From NCBI GenBank assembly GCA_002320815.1, contig DCLA01000002.1, positions 93,282-157,281 on the forward strand: DNA of 64,000 bases. Direction: 5' to 3'. Origin of the DNA: Myxococcales bacterium UBA1660. GTDB lineage: Bacteria > Myxococcota_A > Polyangia > Polyangiales > Houyiibacteriaceae. A program made the translations under genes and the position numbers. Below, piece by piece: positions 1-9,324 of the stretch. Below the pieces are notes generated by a model that made no database searches, had not been told where the DNA came from, and was given only the letters and a program-made list of their open reading frames with translations. The first letter of the stretch is position 1, and every line of letters begins with the position of its first letter.

Positions 1-1794
1 GTGATGACCCCCCGCCGAGAACACGTCGTCGTGGCGATGGTGCTCGGGCTCCTGGCGAGCCTGAGCCTCCATCTGCCCGTCTACGGCGCGCTCGGTGTCC
101 TGGCGGACAAGCTCCTCGCGCGGGCGCCCACGCCGCGCCGGGCGGTGACCGGCGGGCCCGGTGAGGAGATGGAGATCTTCGAGCCCACCGCCGAGGACCA
201 GGAGCTCCTGGTGCCCTTCGACGTCGAGGAGCCCGAGGAGCTCCCCGAGGCCGGAGACGAGGGGGAGCCGGACGAACGAGCCGAGCGAGAACGCGAACGG
301 GTTCGCGAGCCGGAGCCCCCTCCCGAGGAGCCCGAGCCGGAGCCGGAAGAGCCCGAAGAGCAAGAGCAGCCTCGGCAGCCGACGCCGCCGGTGCGGCCGC
401 CCGAGAACCTGCAGGCCGTCACCCAGCGGTCCCAGAACCCGAACGTGGAGGCGCCTGAGAACGCCCGGTTCATCGCGGACGAGAACAATCAGGTCGAGGA
501 AGAGACCGTGGCGCAGATGCGCAACATGGTCCGCGACGACCCGGAGCCGAACCCCGGGGAGCCCCAGGAGGAGAGCGAAGCCCCCGAGGAGGGCAACGCC
601 GACGAGCAGCTCGTGGCCGAGGCTTCGGAGGTCGAATCCGAGGACGATCGCCTCCTGGGGCCCCAGCAGGAGCCCCAGGAGACGGCCACCGCGGCGGAGG
701 AGTCCGGTCGCGAAGGCGGCGAAGGCGACGCCTCCGGCGAAGCGCGGGTGGAGGCCCAGCAGGGTCGCCAGGCGAGCTCCGGCGGGCAGACCCCGGAGAT
801 GGAGACCATCACCGTCAACGACGGCTTCGGGACCTTCACCATCACCCGGCCGCGAGCGCGGGCGGAGGGATCCGGGGGCGGCAGCGCCGGTGGGGAGCGG
901 CGCGCAGGGCGCGAGGCCCGGCGCGAGAGCGGCGGGGGCGCCGGGGGGAGCGGGCCCAATCTCCAGATCGGATGGTCCCAGTTCCAGGCCATCGTGGGCG
1001 AGGAGCAGCTCGCCCAGGAGCGCGAAGAGTACGTCCAGGCGCGGCTGAGCAAACAGCGGGGGCGGAGCGCGCACCGACGCCGACGGTGGCGCGAGTTCCG
1101 TAGCGCGATCGAGAACTACGTCGCGCAGGTGCGGCCCGGGAATCAGACCGCGCTCAACGCCGCGGCGTCGCCCTTCGCCGGGTTCATCAGCGAGGTCCAC
1201 CGGCGACTCCACGTCCAGTACCACCAGTTCCTGGGTGGGCTGCCGATGGACGGCCCCATGTCCGACATGACGCTCCAGACCGAGCTCGAGATCATCTTCC
1301 GGAGCGACGGCACCGTGGACCGGATCGGCGTCATCCACACCAGCGGCGTGCTCACCTTCGATCTCGGGGCCTTCACCGCGGTGATGGACGCGCAGCCCTA
1401 TCCGGAGCCGCCGCGGTCGATCTTGAGCCCGGACGACCGGGTCTACATGCATTGGCTCTTCAAGCGGGACAGCCCCTTCTGTCACCAGACCCACGCCTCG
1501 CCCTACATCCTCGCCGAGGCCCCCAATCGACCGGCGCCCGGAAGCGGTGGGCCCGGGACCCGCATCCCCACTGGGCCGGCCCAGGGCGGGCTGGTGCCCC
1601 AGGGGACGGCGCCCAACTACGGCTTCGGCCGGAGCGGCGACGCGGAACCGCGGGAAGGCGACGCGCAGAGCGACGGCGACGGCGACGGAGAGCGGCCGGG
1701 CGACGCCGCGGGCGCGGACGGCTCGGAGGGCGAGGGGACCGACGACGCCACCGAGCCGGCCGCTGGTGACGCCACCGACGATCCAGAGGAATGA
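1..1794 (+). CDS. TonB-like energy transducer (TonB C-terminal-like domain), start uncertain at window edge
   Basis: The protein (597 residues as read) opens with one hydrophobic segment at about residues 10-35, consistent with an inner-membrane anchor. A very long Glu/Pro/Arg-rich stretch to about residue 230 then could span the periplasm. A second disordered Gly/Arg-rich region leads into a folded part at about 320-510 whose end (pattern FRSDGTVDRIGVIHTSG, then PYPEPP) resembles the TonB/TolA C-terminal fold. A Gly/Asp-rich tail follows. By family knowledge it would couple inner-membrane energy to outer-membrane receptors or adventurous-motility type machines. The frame is open from base 1 (GTG, then ATG at 4), so the true start may lie upstream. 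It overlaps the next gene by ATGA. Confidence 0.6.
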   Translation: MMTPRREHVVVAMVLGLLASLSLHLPVYGALGVLADKLLARAPTPRRAVTGGPGEEMEIFEPTAEDQELLVPFDVEEPEELPEAGDEGEPDERAERERERVREPEPPPEEPEPEPEEPEEQEQPRQPTPPVRPPENLQAVTQRSQNPNVEAPENARFIADENNQVEEETVAQMRNMVRDDPEPNPGEPQEESEAPEEGNADEQLVAEASEVESEDDRLLGPQQEPQETATAAEESGREGGEGDASGEARVEAQQGRQASSGGQTPEMETITVNDGFGTFTITRPRARAEGSGGGSAGGERRAGREARRESGGGAGGSGPNLQIGWSQFQAIVGEEQLAQEREEYVQARLSKQRGRSAHRRRRWREFRSAIENYVAQVRPGNQTALNAAASPFAGFISEVHRRLHVQYHQFLGGLPMDGPMSDMTLQTELEIIFRSDGTVDRIGVIHTSGVLTFDLGAFTAVMDAQPYPEPPRSILSPDDRVYMHWLFKRDSPFCHQTHASPYILAEAPNRPAPGSGGPGTRIPTGPAQGGLVPQGTAPNYGFGRSGDAEPREGDAQSDGDGDGERPGDAAGADGSEGEGTDDATEPAAGDATDDPEE

Positions 1795-2750
1795 ACGACG
1801 TCGAGGCGCTGGACGGCGAGGTTCGCCGTCGCATGGAGGAGCTCGGCTTCGCCCGGGTGGGCATCGCGCGAGCCGAGGCCCTCGAACCCGAGGGTGCCCA
1901 GCTCCGGGCTTGGCTCGCCGCCGGGCGCCAGGGCCAGATGGACTGGATGGAGCGCACCGCCGACGTCCGCGCCGACCCGCGTCATCCCGGCATGGTGGAG
2001 GGCGCCGTGAGCGTAGTGGTCGGCGCGTTCCCCTACGCCCGGGAGGCGGACCGGGTGGGACCGGCGCCCGGGCGGGTCGCTCGCTACGCGCGGGGCCGCG
2101 ACTACCACAACGTGCTCTCGAAGCGCTTGCGGAAGGTGGTCGCGTTCCTCCGCGAGCGCGGGCACGAGGCACGCTTCAGCGTGGACTCGCGCCCGGTCCT
2201 CGAGCGGGCCTGGGCCGAGCGCGCGGGCCTGGGCTTCGTGGGGAAGAACTCTTGCCTCATCGTGCCGGGGCTCGGGAGCCACGTCTTCCTGGCCACGGTG
2301 GTGACCACCGCCGCGCTCCGGGTCGACGCGCCGATCAAGCGGCGCTGCGGGACCTGCCGCGCGTGCCTCGACGCCTGTCCCACCGACGCCTTCGTGGGGC
2401 CGCGGGAGCTCGACGCGCGCCGGTGCATCTCCTACCTGACCATCGAGCACGAGGGGCCCATCCCGCCGGAGCACGCGGACCAGATGGGCGACTGGATCTT
2501 CGGCTGCGACGCCTGCCAGGACGTGTGTCCGTACAACCGGACCTCCTTGCCGGACCCCGCGGCCACGGAGCCCTTCGCGCCGCACCGCCGTTTTCAGGAC
2601 GTGGACGCCGAGGCGCTCCTGGCGATGGACGAGCCCACCTACCTCCGCTGGGCCGAGGGGTCGCCGCTGCGGCGCGCGGGTCTCGAGCGGATGCAGCGCA
2701 ACGCGCGCATCGTGCTGGCCAACGGCAAGCGGCGCCTCCCGGTCGTCTGA
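1791..2750 (+). CDS. queG: Epoxyqueuosine reductase QueG
   Basis: 319 residues. The enzyme performs the last step of queuosine tRNA modification, reducing epoxyqueuosine with cobalamin and two 4Fe-4S clusters. Two ferredoxin-like clusters are visible: C186, C189, C192 and C196 (CGTCRACLDACPTDAF) and C239, C242 and C246 (GCDACQDVCPYN). The N-terminal half carries the typical KNSCLIVPGLGS segment. It is shorter than many QueG proteins and lacks the C-terminal HEAT-like extension found in some. Its ATG overlaps the TGA of the TonB-like gene, so the two are probably co-transcribed although functionally unrelated. It converges on obgE. Confidence 0.93.
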   Translation: MNDVEALDGEVRRRMEELGFARVGIARAEALEPEGAQLRAWLAAGRQGQMDWMERTADVRADPRHPGMVEGAVSVVVGAFPYAREADRVGPAPGRVARYARGRDYHNVLSKRLRKVVAFLRERGHEARFSVDSRPVLERAWAERAGLGFVGKNSCLIVPGLGSHVFLATVVTTAALRVDAPIKRRCGTCRACLDACPTDAFVGPRELDARRCISYLTIEHEGPIPPEHADQMGDWIFGCDACQDVCPYNRTSLPDPAATEPFAPHRRFQDVDAEALLAMDEPTYLRWAEGSPLRRAGLERMQRNARIVLANGKRRLPVV

Positions 2751-2783
2751 GGGCGACCGACCGGCGTCCGACCGGCGACGGGC

Positions 2784-3878
2784 TCAGGCGGGGTCTTCGG
2801 GGAAGCCCTTGGCGTCGCCGTGGGGCCGGTCGGCGGCGGAGGGGAGCTCGGGCTCGGGGGGCGCCTCGCCCCGCGGATGGCGGCTGAGGAAATAGCGCAT
2901 GGCCTTCATCATGTCGTCGAGCCCCTCCCGGGTGACGGCGCTGAAGGCGTGGACCGTCTCGACGCCGCGCTCGGCCAGGGCCGCGCGGACTTCGTCGAGG
3001 TCCTCGCGGGCCTCGGGGAGATCCAGCTTGTTGATGGCCACCATCATCGGCCGGCTGGAGAGCTCCTCGCTGAAGGAGGTCAGCTCCTCCATGAGCTTGT
3101 CGTAGTCGGAGACCAGGTCCCGCTCCGGATCGGGGTCCGGCGCCAAGACGTGCAGGAGAACGCGGCTGCGCTCGGCGTGCCGCAGGAAACGCAGGCCGAG
3201 GCCCGCGCCCTCGGCGGCGCCTTCGATGATGCCGGGGATGTCGGCGATGACGAAGCCCGCGCCATCCGGGAAGGAGGCCACACCGAGGTTGGGCGTGAGG
3301 GTGGTGAAGGGGTAGTCGGCGATCTTGGGCTTGGCCCGGGAGACGGAGGCGATGAGGGTGCTCTTGCCCACGTTGGGGAAGCCCACCAGGCCGACGTCGG
3401 CGACGAGCTTCAGCTCGAGCCGGAGGCGCCGCTGCTCGCCCGGCTTGCCCTCGCTCGCTCGGCGCGGCGCGCGGTCGTAGGGGGTGGCGAAGTGGATGTT
3501 GCCCCAGCCGCCGGAGCCACCGCGGGCGACCACGACCTTCATGTCGTGCTCGTCGAGGTCGGCGATGAGCTCGCCGGTCTCGTCGTCGTACACCTGGGTG
3601 CCCACGGGGACCTGCTGGACGATGTCCTTGCCCGCGGCGCCATACTGATCCTTGCCGCGCCCGTTCTCCCCGGCCTCGGCCCGGAGCCGGCGCCGGTAGT
3701 GCAGGTCGAGCAGCGTCGTCAGTCGGTCGTGGGCGTGGAAGACCACGTCACCGCCGTCGCCGCCATCGCCGCCCGAGGGGCCGCCGAGCGGGAGGAACTT
3801 CTCCCGACGGAAGGCCACGCACCCGTTGCCGCCGGCTCCGGCGCGGACCTCGATCACCACCTCGTCCACGAACTGCAT
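2784..3878 (-). CDS. obgE: GTPase Obg/CgtA, ribosome assembly
   Basis: 364 residues. It begins with the Gly-rich Obg domain (residues 1-160, GGPSGGDGGDGGDV) and continues into the GTPase domain with the P-loop GFPNVGKST near residue 166, G3 in DIPGIIEGAAEGAGLG, and G4 in NKLD. The acidic/Pro-rich tail is short and no OCT domain is apparent. The essential Obg GTPase acts in 50S assembly and growth control. In many bacteria it follows rplU-rpmA; here it stands alone, convergent with queG and divergent from the barrel gene at 3935. Confidence 0.96.
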   Translation of the reverse strand: MQFVDEVVIEVRAGAGGNGCVAFRREKFLPLGGPSGGDGGDGGDVVFHAHDRLTTLLDLHYRRRLRAEAGENGRGKDQYGAAGKDIVQQVPVGTQVYDDETGELIADLDEHDMKVVVARGGSGGWGNIHFATPYDRAPRRASEGKPGEQRRLRLELKLVADVGLVGFPNVGKSTLIASVSRAKPKIADYPFTTLTPNLGVASFPDGAGFVIADIPGIIEGAAEGAGLGLRFLRHAERSRVLLHVLAPDPDPERDLVSDYDKLMEELTSFSEELSSRPMMVAINKLDLPEAREDLDEVRAALAERGVETVHAFSAVTREGLDDMMKAMRYFLSRHPRGEAPPEPELPSAADRPHGDAKGFPEDPA

Positions 3879-3934
3879 CGCGTTCTGTTACGGCGCCGAG
3901 ACGCTGCGGGCAAGGTGCTCTAAGATGCGCCGCG

Positions 3935-5374
3935 ATGTCGGGAGTGGGTCGACGAAGAGCGCGGGGCGCCGTGGTGGGCGCGCTGTGGGTGGCGTTCGCC
4001 GCCAGCGCGGCGGCCCAGCCGATCACGACCAACGACTTCCGCATCGATGCCCAGGCCACGCCGGTGCTCGGGGGCAGCCGGGTGGTGGGGCTCGCCGGCG
4101 CCTACACCGCCCTCGCCGAGGGGATCGACGCCATCCCCTACAACCCCGCGGGCTACGCCGCGCGCTTCCCCTACGAGCACGACTGGTACGAGTACGAGCT
4201 CTCGCTGGGCGTCCAGCTCGCCGGTGCCTTCTCCAAGGTCGACTACTTCCTCAACGGCCAGGGGTCGGGTCTCGGCCCGGTGAGCGGATTCTATGGCTTC
4301 AACGGGGCAGGGCGGCTCCAGTTCGCCCACCTGGGGGTGGGCGGAAGCCTGCAGCTCGAGGCCTTCGAGATCGGCCGTGAGGATCCCGTGGAGGTGACCT
4401 TCGTCACCGCCCGGTTCGGCGCCGGGTACAACTTCCTCGACGGCCAGCTCGCCGTGGGGGCCGGGATCCAGACGGTCTCCATGTCCATCGTCGAGAACGA
4501 CGTGGCCCTGGTGGACTTCACCGGGGTCGGCTTCGAGGCCGGCTTCGTGCTCCGCCTCGCCGACCGCCGCTGGCGGTTGGGCTTCATGGCCCGCAACCCG
4601 GTCGACGCCCGGGTCGTGACCGACGAGGACGACCCGACCATGCCCACCGAGGTCGCCGGCTTCGTGCTCCCGCGCTCGGTCAACCTGCCTTGGGAGTTCC
4701 GCACCGGGTTCGCCTGGCAGTTCCTCGAGCGCCCCTTCAACCCGCGCTTCTCCCCCCCGAAGAACGTGGCCCAGGCCATGGAACGACGGCTCCAGCGGCG
4801 GTGGTGCGAGCGCGAACGGGAGCAGGTGCGGCGCGAGCTCGGCGAGCGGGCGGACGAGGCCGGCGAGTGTCCCTTCCTCCGCGGCCGGGCCCGGGATCCG
4901 CGCTGGCGCGCCGCCGAGCAGGAGCGGCGGCAGGCGGAGCAACTCGCCATGCAGGACGAGATCGAGCGCGGGCAGGCGGCGGTGGCCGATTTCTGGGACG
5001 AGATGGAGGAATCCCGGGCGCGCCGCTACCTCCTGGTCAGCGCCGATCTCCGGCTGTTGGGACGGGTCCAGAACGGCGTGGGCATCGACGCCTTCATCGC
5101 CCAGGAGCAGGCCCGCCGGGGCGAGCACGTGACCGTGGGCTTCCATCTCGGCGCCGAGTCGGAGCCCTGGCCCCACCAGATGAAGGTGCGCGCCGGCGTG
5201 TATTTCGAGCCCGCCCGATACGAGAACGTGCGGGGCCGATTCCACGGGACCTTCGGCTTCGACTTCCGGCTCTTCGAGATTCCCTACCTGGCGACGGTGC
5301 TCCGGGCTGGCTTCTACGTCGACGGCGCCCGGGACTGGGTCAACTGGGGCATCTCGCTCGGCGGCTGGCACTGA
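3935..5374 (+). CDS. Outer-membrane beta-barrel protein, FadL/PorV-like
   Basis: 479 residues with a signal peptide (cleavage near ASAAAQ, about residue 28). The mature N-terminus holds the pattern GLAGAYTALAEGIDAIPYNPAG, typical of the PorV/UPF0164/FadL-like barrels. Alternating hydrophobic beta strands follow and the chain ends in an aromatic-containing strand (SLGGWH). Residues about 280-365 interrupt the barrel with a highly charged helical stretch rich in Arg, Glu and Gln, most likely an extended loop or periplasmic coiled coil. The substrate is unknown. The start is ATG after a 56-base divergent gap with obgE. Family membership is inferred from pattern only. Confidence 0.6.
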   Translation: MSGVGRRRARGAVVGALWVAFAASAAAQPITTNDFRIDAQATPVLGGSRVVGLAGAYTALAEGIDAIPYNPAGYAARFPYEHDWYEYELSLGVQLAGAFSKVDYFLNGQGSGLGPVSGFYGFNGAGRLQFAHLGVGGSLQLEAFEIGREDPVEVTFVTARFGAGYNFLDGQLAVGAGIQTVSMSIVENDVALVDFTGVGFEAGFVLRLADRRWRLGFMARNPVDARVVTDEDDPTMPTEVAGFVLPRSVNLPWEFRTGFAWQFLERPFNPRFSPPKNVAQAMERRLQRRWCEREREQVRRELGERADEAGECPFLRGRARDPRWRAAEQERRQAEQLAMQDEIERGQAAVADFWDEMEESRARRYLLVSADLRLLGRVQNGVGIDAFIAQEQARRGEHVTVGFHLGAESEPWPHQMKVRAGVYFEPARYENVRGRFHGTFGFDFRLFEIPYLATVLRAGFYVDGARDWVNWGISLGGWH

Positions 5375-5412
5375 CCGGTCCGGGCTGCGTTTTCCTTGCG
5401 GGTTTCCGTCCC

Positions 5413-5422
5413 GGAGGGGAGG
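5413..5422 (+). promoter_or_regulatory. Shine-Dalgarno site that decides the start of the 5432 gene
   Basis: The run GGAGGGGAGG is followed by two in-frame ATGs, at 5423 (immediately adjacent, so too close) and at 5432 (9 bases away, good spacing). An in-frame TTG lies upstream at 5396. I therefore place the start at 5432. Confidence 0.6.
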
Positions 5423-5431
5423 ATGCGCCCG

Positions 5432-8400
5432 ATGCCGAAAAAGGGCTCGGCGCTCGGGGTGGCCCGGGCTCGCTTCGTCGAAGGGCTCCCTCGCAAGGCG
5501 AAGGAGCTCAAGGCCGCGATGGCGCTTCTGGTCGCCACCCCGGACGCAGAGCGTCCGCGGGAGGAGATGCGGCGCCGCATGCACGCGCTCTATGCGTCGG
5601 CGCAGGTGTTCCGCCTGGACCCCCTGGCCAGCGCCCTCAAGGAGGGCATCGAACGCCTGGACGCGGCCCGGAACGAGAACCGGGCGCTGGACCAGGACGA
5701 CCTGGACGCCCTGACGCACCTCGGCGCCACCTTGCCCGGCCTCGCCGGCGAGGACGCCATCACCGACTCCTCGCCCTCGATCGCGGCCCCGCCTCCGGGA
5801 GCCCTTCGGCGCTCCTCGGCGCCGCCGCGCCCGGACTCGTCGCCCTCGTCGATCCCCCAACCGAAGCGCCGCAAGCGGACGATGATCGGGATGGCGAGCG
5901 CACCCCCGCCCTCTGCCTCGGAGCCGCCCGCCTCGGAGCCGCCCGCCTCGGAGCCGCCCGCCTCGGCGCCGCCCGCGTTGCCCGCCGACGTCGTGGGTCC
6001 CGCGGCCTCGGAGCCTGCGCCGGCGCCGAAGAAGGCCAAGCCGCGGACGATGGTCGGCCTGGGCACCCCGGCGCCGCCCGCCGACCTCATGGCCTCGCTG
6101 GACGCTCCGGACGCGGAGCCGTCCGTCTCCAAGTCGCGGACCGCTCCCTTCGGGAGCGCGGGCACGAAGCCGAAGAAGAAGCACGGCACCATGATCGGCA
6201 TGGCGGCCGCTCCCGCGTCGAGCCCGTCCGAGAACTCCGTGCGGGCTCCCTCCGCGGCGCCGAGCGACGACCTGCGGCCGTCGACGCCGTCCTCCGGCGT
6301 GGCCCTCGGCCGGGTGCAGCTGCAGAAGGTGCCCGCCGACCAGGCGCGGCCTTCGTCGCCCCCGGCCCCCGGCGGCACCTTCACCGCGGCCCGCCACGGC
6401 CACTCGAGCCGGCCGCCGGGCGACATCTTCCGCACCGTCGTCAGCGTCCTGGTGGTGGACCGGGCGGCCGCCCAGGCGCGCATCCGCAAGGCGCTCTCGC
6501 CGGACCGATTCGAGATCGTGGCCGCCGCCGACCCGGAGGAGGCCCTGCGGCTCTCCCGCTCGGTGGCGCCCGACCTGGTGCTCATCGACCGCGAGGTGGC
6601 CGAGCGCTCCGGCGCCGAGCTCATCGCACGACTGCGGAGCGATCCGCTCACCGACCTGGTGCCCATCGCGCTGCTCTACGATGGCGACGCCGCCCTCGAC
6701 GCCGACGAGCTCCGGGAGATGGGCGCCGACGCCCAGATCTGCCGCGACGGCCTCGAAGAGAAGCTCCAGCCCCGGCTGGAAGGGCTCACCGCGGTGGCCG
6801 GCGCGGTCCCCAGCGCGGGCTCCTTCGGCGAGGTCACCCTCGAGCAGGTGGCCGAGCGCTTGGCCCAGGAGCTCCATCGGGGCCTGGTCGACGCCGCCGT
6901 CGAGGGGCGCCGGATGCGCATCCCGGTCGGCGAGGGCTCGGATCTGCTCGCTGCCGCCTGGGCGACCATCGCCAAGGTCCGCGCCGAGCTGGCCGAGGCG
7001 TCGTCGGGGCAGGTGCGCTTCCGAGACGCGGGCGGACGCGGCGGACCGGCCTTCGTGTCGCTGGTCGCCGAAGGCGCGCGCGAGGCGGCGGCCGACGAGC
7101 TGGACCCCGTCCCCCTGAAGGACGTCCGCATCATCGTCGCCGACGACGATCCGGCGGTGGTCTGGTTCTTCGCGGGCCTCTTCCGGGAAGAGGGCGCGGT
7201 CGTGGTCGAGGTCGAGGACGGCGTGGAGGCCCTCGAGGCCGCGCGCACGAAGCGGCCGGACCTGATCGTCAGCGACATCCTGATGCCGCGGATGGACGGC
7301 CTGATGCTCTGTCGGCACCTGGAGCGCGACCCCGCGCTCGCCGAGGTGCCGGTGATCCTCATCTCCTGGAAGGAAGACTTCCTCCAGCGGATGCGCGAGC
7401 TCCGGGCGGGCGCGAGCGGCTATCTCCGCAAGGAGGCGGCTAGCGCGCAGATCCTCCAGCGGGTTCGCGAGGTGCTCCGCCCCCGGCTCCGGTTGGAGAA
7501 CGAGCTCGACGGCACCGACGAGGTCCGGGGTCGCGTCGAGGGCATCGGCATCATCCCGCTGCTCCGCGCGGTCGGGCGGCTGCGCCACGACGCGCGCGTC
7601 ACCGTGCGCGACGCCTGGAACCTCTACGAGATCGACATCCGCGGCGGCGCGCTCCAGGACGTGACCCGCACCGCCACCGACGGGAGCTTCGCGCGCGGTC
7701 GCCGGGCGCTGACCCAGCTCCTCGGCGTGACCGCGGGACGCTTCACCACCGCGTCGAGCGACTCGGCCGTGCGCGCGAGCCTGCCTCCCGGCGACTCCGA
7801 CGAGGTCCTCGCCGACGCCGCGGCCGAGCTCGGCGCGCTGGTGGACGCGGTCAGCGGCAAGCGCCTGCCCCAGGTGGCTTCGCTGCGCTTCGACGAGGAC
7901 GTGGCCGCGGCCTTCGCGCGGACCTCGCCGCCTGCTCAACGGGCCGTCGCCGACGCCCTCATGGACGGGGCCAAGCCCCGCGACCTCTTGGTCTCCGGCG
8001 AGTACGAGCCGCACGTCGTCGAGGAAGCCCTCCTCGACCTGGCGCGCCGCGGCGCGGTGCTCGCGGTGACCGGCGGCGACGGCGAAGACCTGGTGGCGGT
8101 CGCCCGCAAGGAGCGCGGGGCCCGGTCCGCCGAGGTGTCGTTGGACGTGCCGGCGAGCGCCCTGGTGCACCCGGACTCGGTGCCGCCTCCGGACGACGAC
8201 GGCGACGACGAGGCGCAGCGGCTCTCGCTCCTGGACGCGCCCACGAACGCGCCCCCGAGCCTCGAGGGCGACGCGACCCGGGACTCGGCGGGCGTCGCCG
8301 CCCCGGAGCCGAAGTGGGACGCGAACCCGCCGAAGACCGAGCTGGAGGAGGTCCTGCCCACGGCGGACTCCCAGATCCTCGAGGTGGCCGACGTGAAGCC

Positions 8401-9301
8401 ACCGCCGAAGCCGCCCAAGCGTGCGGCCAAGAAGGCGGCGAAGGCGGACGAGCCCTCCGACGCGCCGACCACCGTGCGCGACGCGCCGGCCAAGGGCTCC
8501 CCCCTGGACGACGCCCCGACGACGGTTCAGGGCGCGCCCGCCGCGCGCGCGAAGGACTCGGGCGACGCCGGTCTCGACGACGCGCCGACCACCGTTCGGG
8601 ACGCGCCGGCCAAGGACGGCCTCGACGACGCCCCGACGTCGGTGATCGTCGCACCGGGGACGGACGGCCTCGACGACGCGCCCACGACCGTGCAGGACGC
8701 GCCGGCCAAGGACGGCCTGGACGACTCGCCGACCTCGGTGATCGTGGCGCCGGCGGCGGCGAAGAAGGCGCCCTCGCTCGCGGAGCCCGCGGCGGAGCCG
8801 GAGGGCGGCGGCATGGGCGCCGTGGCCTGGCTCTTCGTCATCGCGCTCTGCGGTGTGGTGGGGTACTTCGGGTTCAACCTCTGGAAGTCCAGCCAGGTGG
8901 TCGACGAGCCGGTGGAGCCGGCCGAGCTACCGGTGGCCGAGCCCGAGGAGCCCACGACGCCGGCAGCGCCGGTCGCGCCGGAAGAGCCCGAGGAGCCCGC
9001 GTCGGCGGCCGAAGCGGCCGGTCTCGGGTTCGGCGAGACCGTCGACGAGGTGATGGAGGTCGGCGTGCCGGTCGCCGAGGGCGAGGGGCTCTTGGTGGTC
9101 GAGGCCGCGGACTCCGGGGAGACCGTCGAGGTGCTCCTGCGCGACGGCAACGACGAGCGTGCCCTCGGCGAAGCGCCGGTGCGCGTCGCGCTCCCCGAAG
9201 GGCGCCACCGCTTGGTCTTCCGGCGCGGCGAGCGCGAGCAGTTCCGCTACCTCTTCGTGGGTGCCGGACAGAGCCGCGTGGTCGACCCCGACACGATGTA
9301 G
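5432..9301 (+). CDS. Large double-receiver regulator with PATAN/DUF4388-like domain and C-terminal membrane anchor
   Basis: 1289 residues. The order is as follows. A helical N-terminus (about 1-110) comes first, then a disordered Pro/Ala/Ser region with three TM(I/V)G(M/L) motifs at Thr150, Thr206 and Thr253. A receiver-like domain follows at about 335-450; its DD acidic pair is replaced (VLVVDR) but LVLID is kept. A complete receiver occupies about 564-690, with ADDD, SDILMPRMDG and a C-terminal Lys in YLRKE. Next is a DUF4388/PATAN-like domain at about 695-900, then six D(A/S)PT(T/S)V repeats at about 1010-1105, one membrane helix at about 1130-1150, an acidic linker and a small beta-rich C-terminal domain. 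It probably integrates phosphorelay signals at the inner membrane. Two histidine kinases face it downstream. Confidence 0.7.
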   Translation: MPKKGSALGVARARFVEGLPRKAKELKAAMALLVATPDAERPREEMRRRMHALYASAQVFRLDPLASALKEGIERLDAARNENRALDQDDLDALTHLGATLPGLAGEDAITDSSPSIAAPPPGALRRSSAPPRPDSSPSSIPQPKRRKRTMIGMASAPPPSASEPPASEPPASEPPASAPPALPADVVGPAASEPAPAPKKAKPRTMVGLGTPAPPADLMASLDAPDAEPSVSKSRTAPFGSAGTKPKKKHGTMIGMAAAPASSPSENSVRAPSAAPSDDLRPSTPSSGVALGRVQLQKVPADQARPSSPPAPGGTFTAARHGHSSRPPGDIFRTVVSVLVVDRAAAQARIRKALSPDRFEIVAAADPEEALRLSRSVAPDLVLIDREVAERSGAELIARLRSDPLTDLVPIALLYDGDAALDADELREMGADAQICRDGLEEKLQPRLEGLTAVAGAVPSAGSFGEVTLEQVAERLAQELHRGLVDAAVEGRRMRIPVGEGSDLLAAAWATIAKVRAELAEASSGQVRFRDAGGRGGPAFVSLVAEGAREAAADELDPVPLKDVRIIVADDDPAVVWFFAGLFREEGAVVVEVEDGVEALEAARTKRPDLIVSDILMPRMDGLMLCRHLERDPALAEVPVILISWKEDFLQRMRELRAGASGYLRKEAASAQILQRVREVLRPRLRLENELDGTDEVRGRVEGIGIIPLLRAVGRLRHDARVTVRDAWNLYEIDIRGGALQDVTRTATDGSFARGRRALTQLLGVTAGRFTTASSDSAVRASLPPGDSDEVLADAAAELGALVDAVSGKRLPQVASLRFDEDVAAAFARTSPPAQRAVADALMDGAKPRDLLVSGEYEPHVVEEALLDLARRGAVLAVTGGDGEDLVAVARKERGARSAEVSLDVPASALVHPDSVPPPDDDGDDEAQRLSLLDAPTNAPPSLEGDATRDSAGVAAPEPKWDANPPKTELEEVLPTADSQILEVADVKPPPKPPKRAAKKAAKADEPSDAPTTVRDAPAKGSPLDDAPTTVQGAPAARAKDSGDAGLDDAPTTVRDAPAKDGLDDAPTSVIVAPGTDGLDDAPTTVQDAPAKDGLDDSPTSVIVAPAAAKKAPSLAEPAAEPEGGGMGAVAWLFVIALCGVVGYFGFNLWKSSQVVDEPVEPAELPVAEPEEPTTPAAPVAPEEPEEPASAAEAAGLGFGETVDEVMEVGVPVAEGEGLLVVEAADSGETVEVLLRDGNDERALGEAPVRVALPEGRHRLVFRRGEREQFRYLFVGAGQSRVVDPDTM
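5915..5974 (+). repeat. Four tandem 15-base repeats inside the regulator gene
   Basis: Four head-to-tail copies of GCCTCGGAGCCGCCC, the fourth with one change (A to C), encode the peptide Ala-Ser-Glu-Pro-Pro. The array lies in the disordered linker, and a unit length divisible by three means copy number can vary without a frameshift. Confidence 0.9.
8459..8752 (+). repeat. Six degenerate repeats encoding D(A/S)PT(T/S)V motifs
   Basis: Six copies, about 16-23 residues each, follow the pattern DDAPTTVRDAPAKDGL or DDAPTSVIVAPGTDGL. TTV copies occupy positions 1-3 and 5 of the series, TSV copies positions 4 and 6. The units are similar at DNA level, so they arose by duplication. They sit just before the membrane helix of the regulator. 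Confidence 0.8.
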
Positions 9302-9324
9302 TCCGGGAGACCTCGGCGGGGCGC

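Noticed and set aside
3920..8170. A 1416-codon minus-strand frame over the barrel and regulator genes
   Set aside because: No recognisable domain; both plus-strand genes have signal peptides, receiver motifs and ribosome sites.
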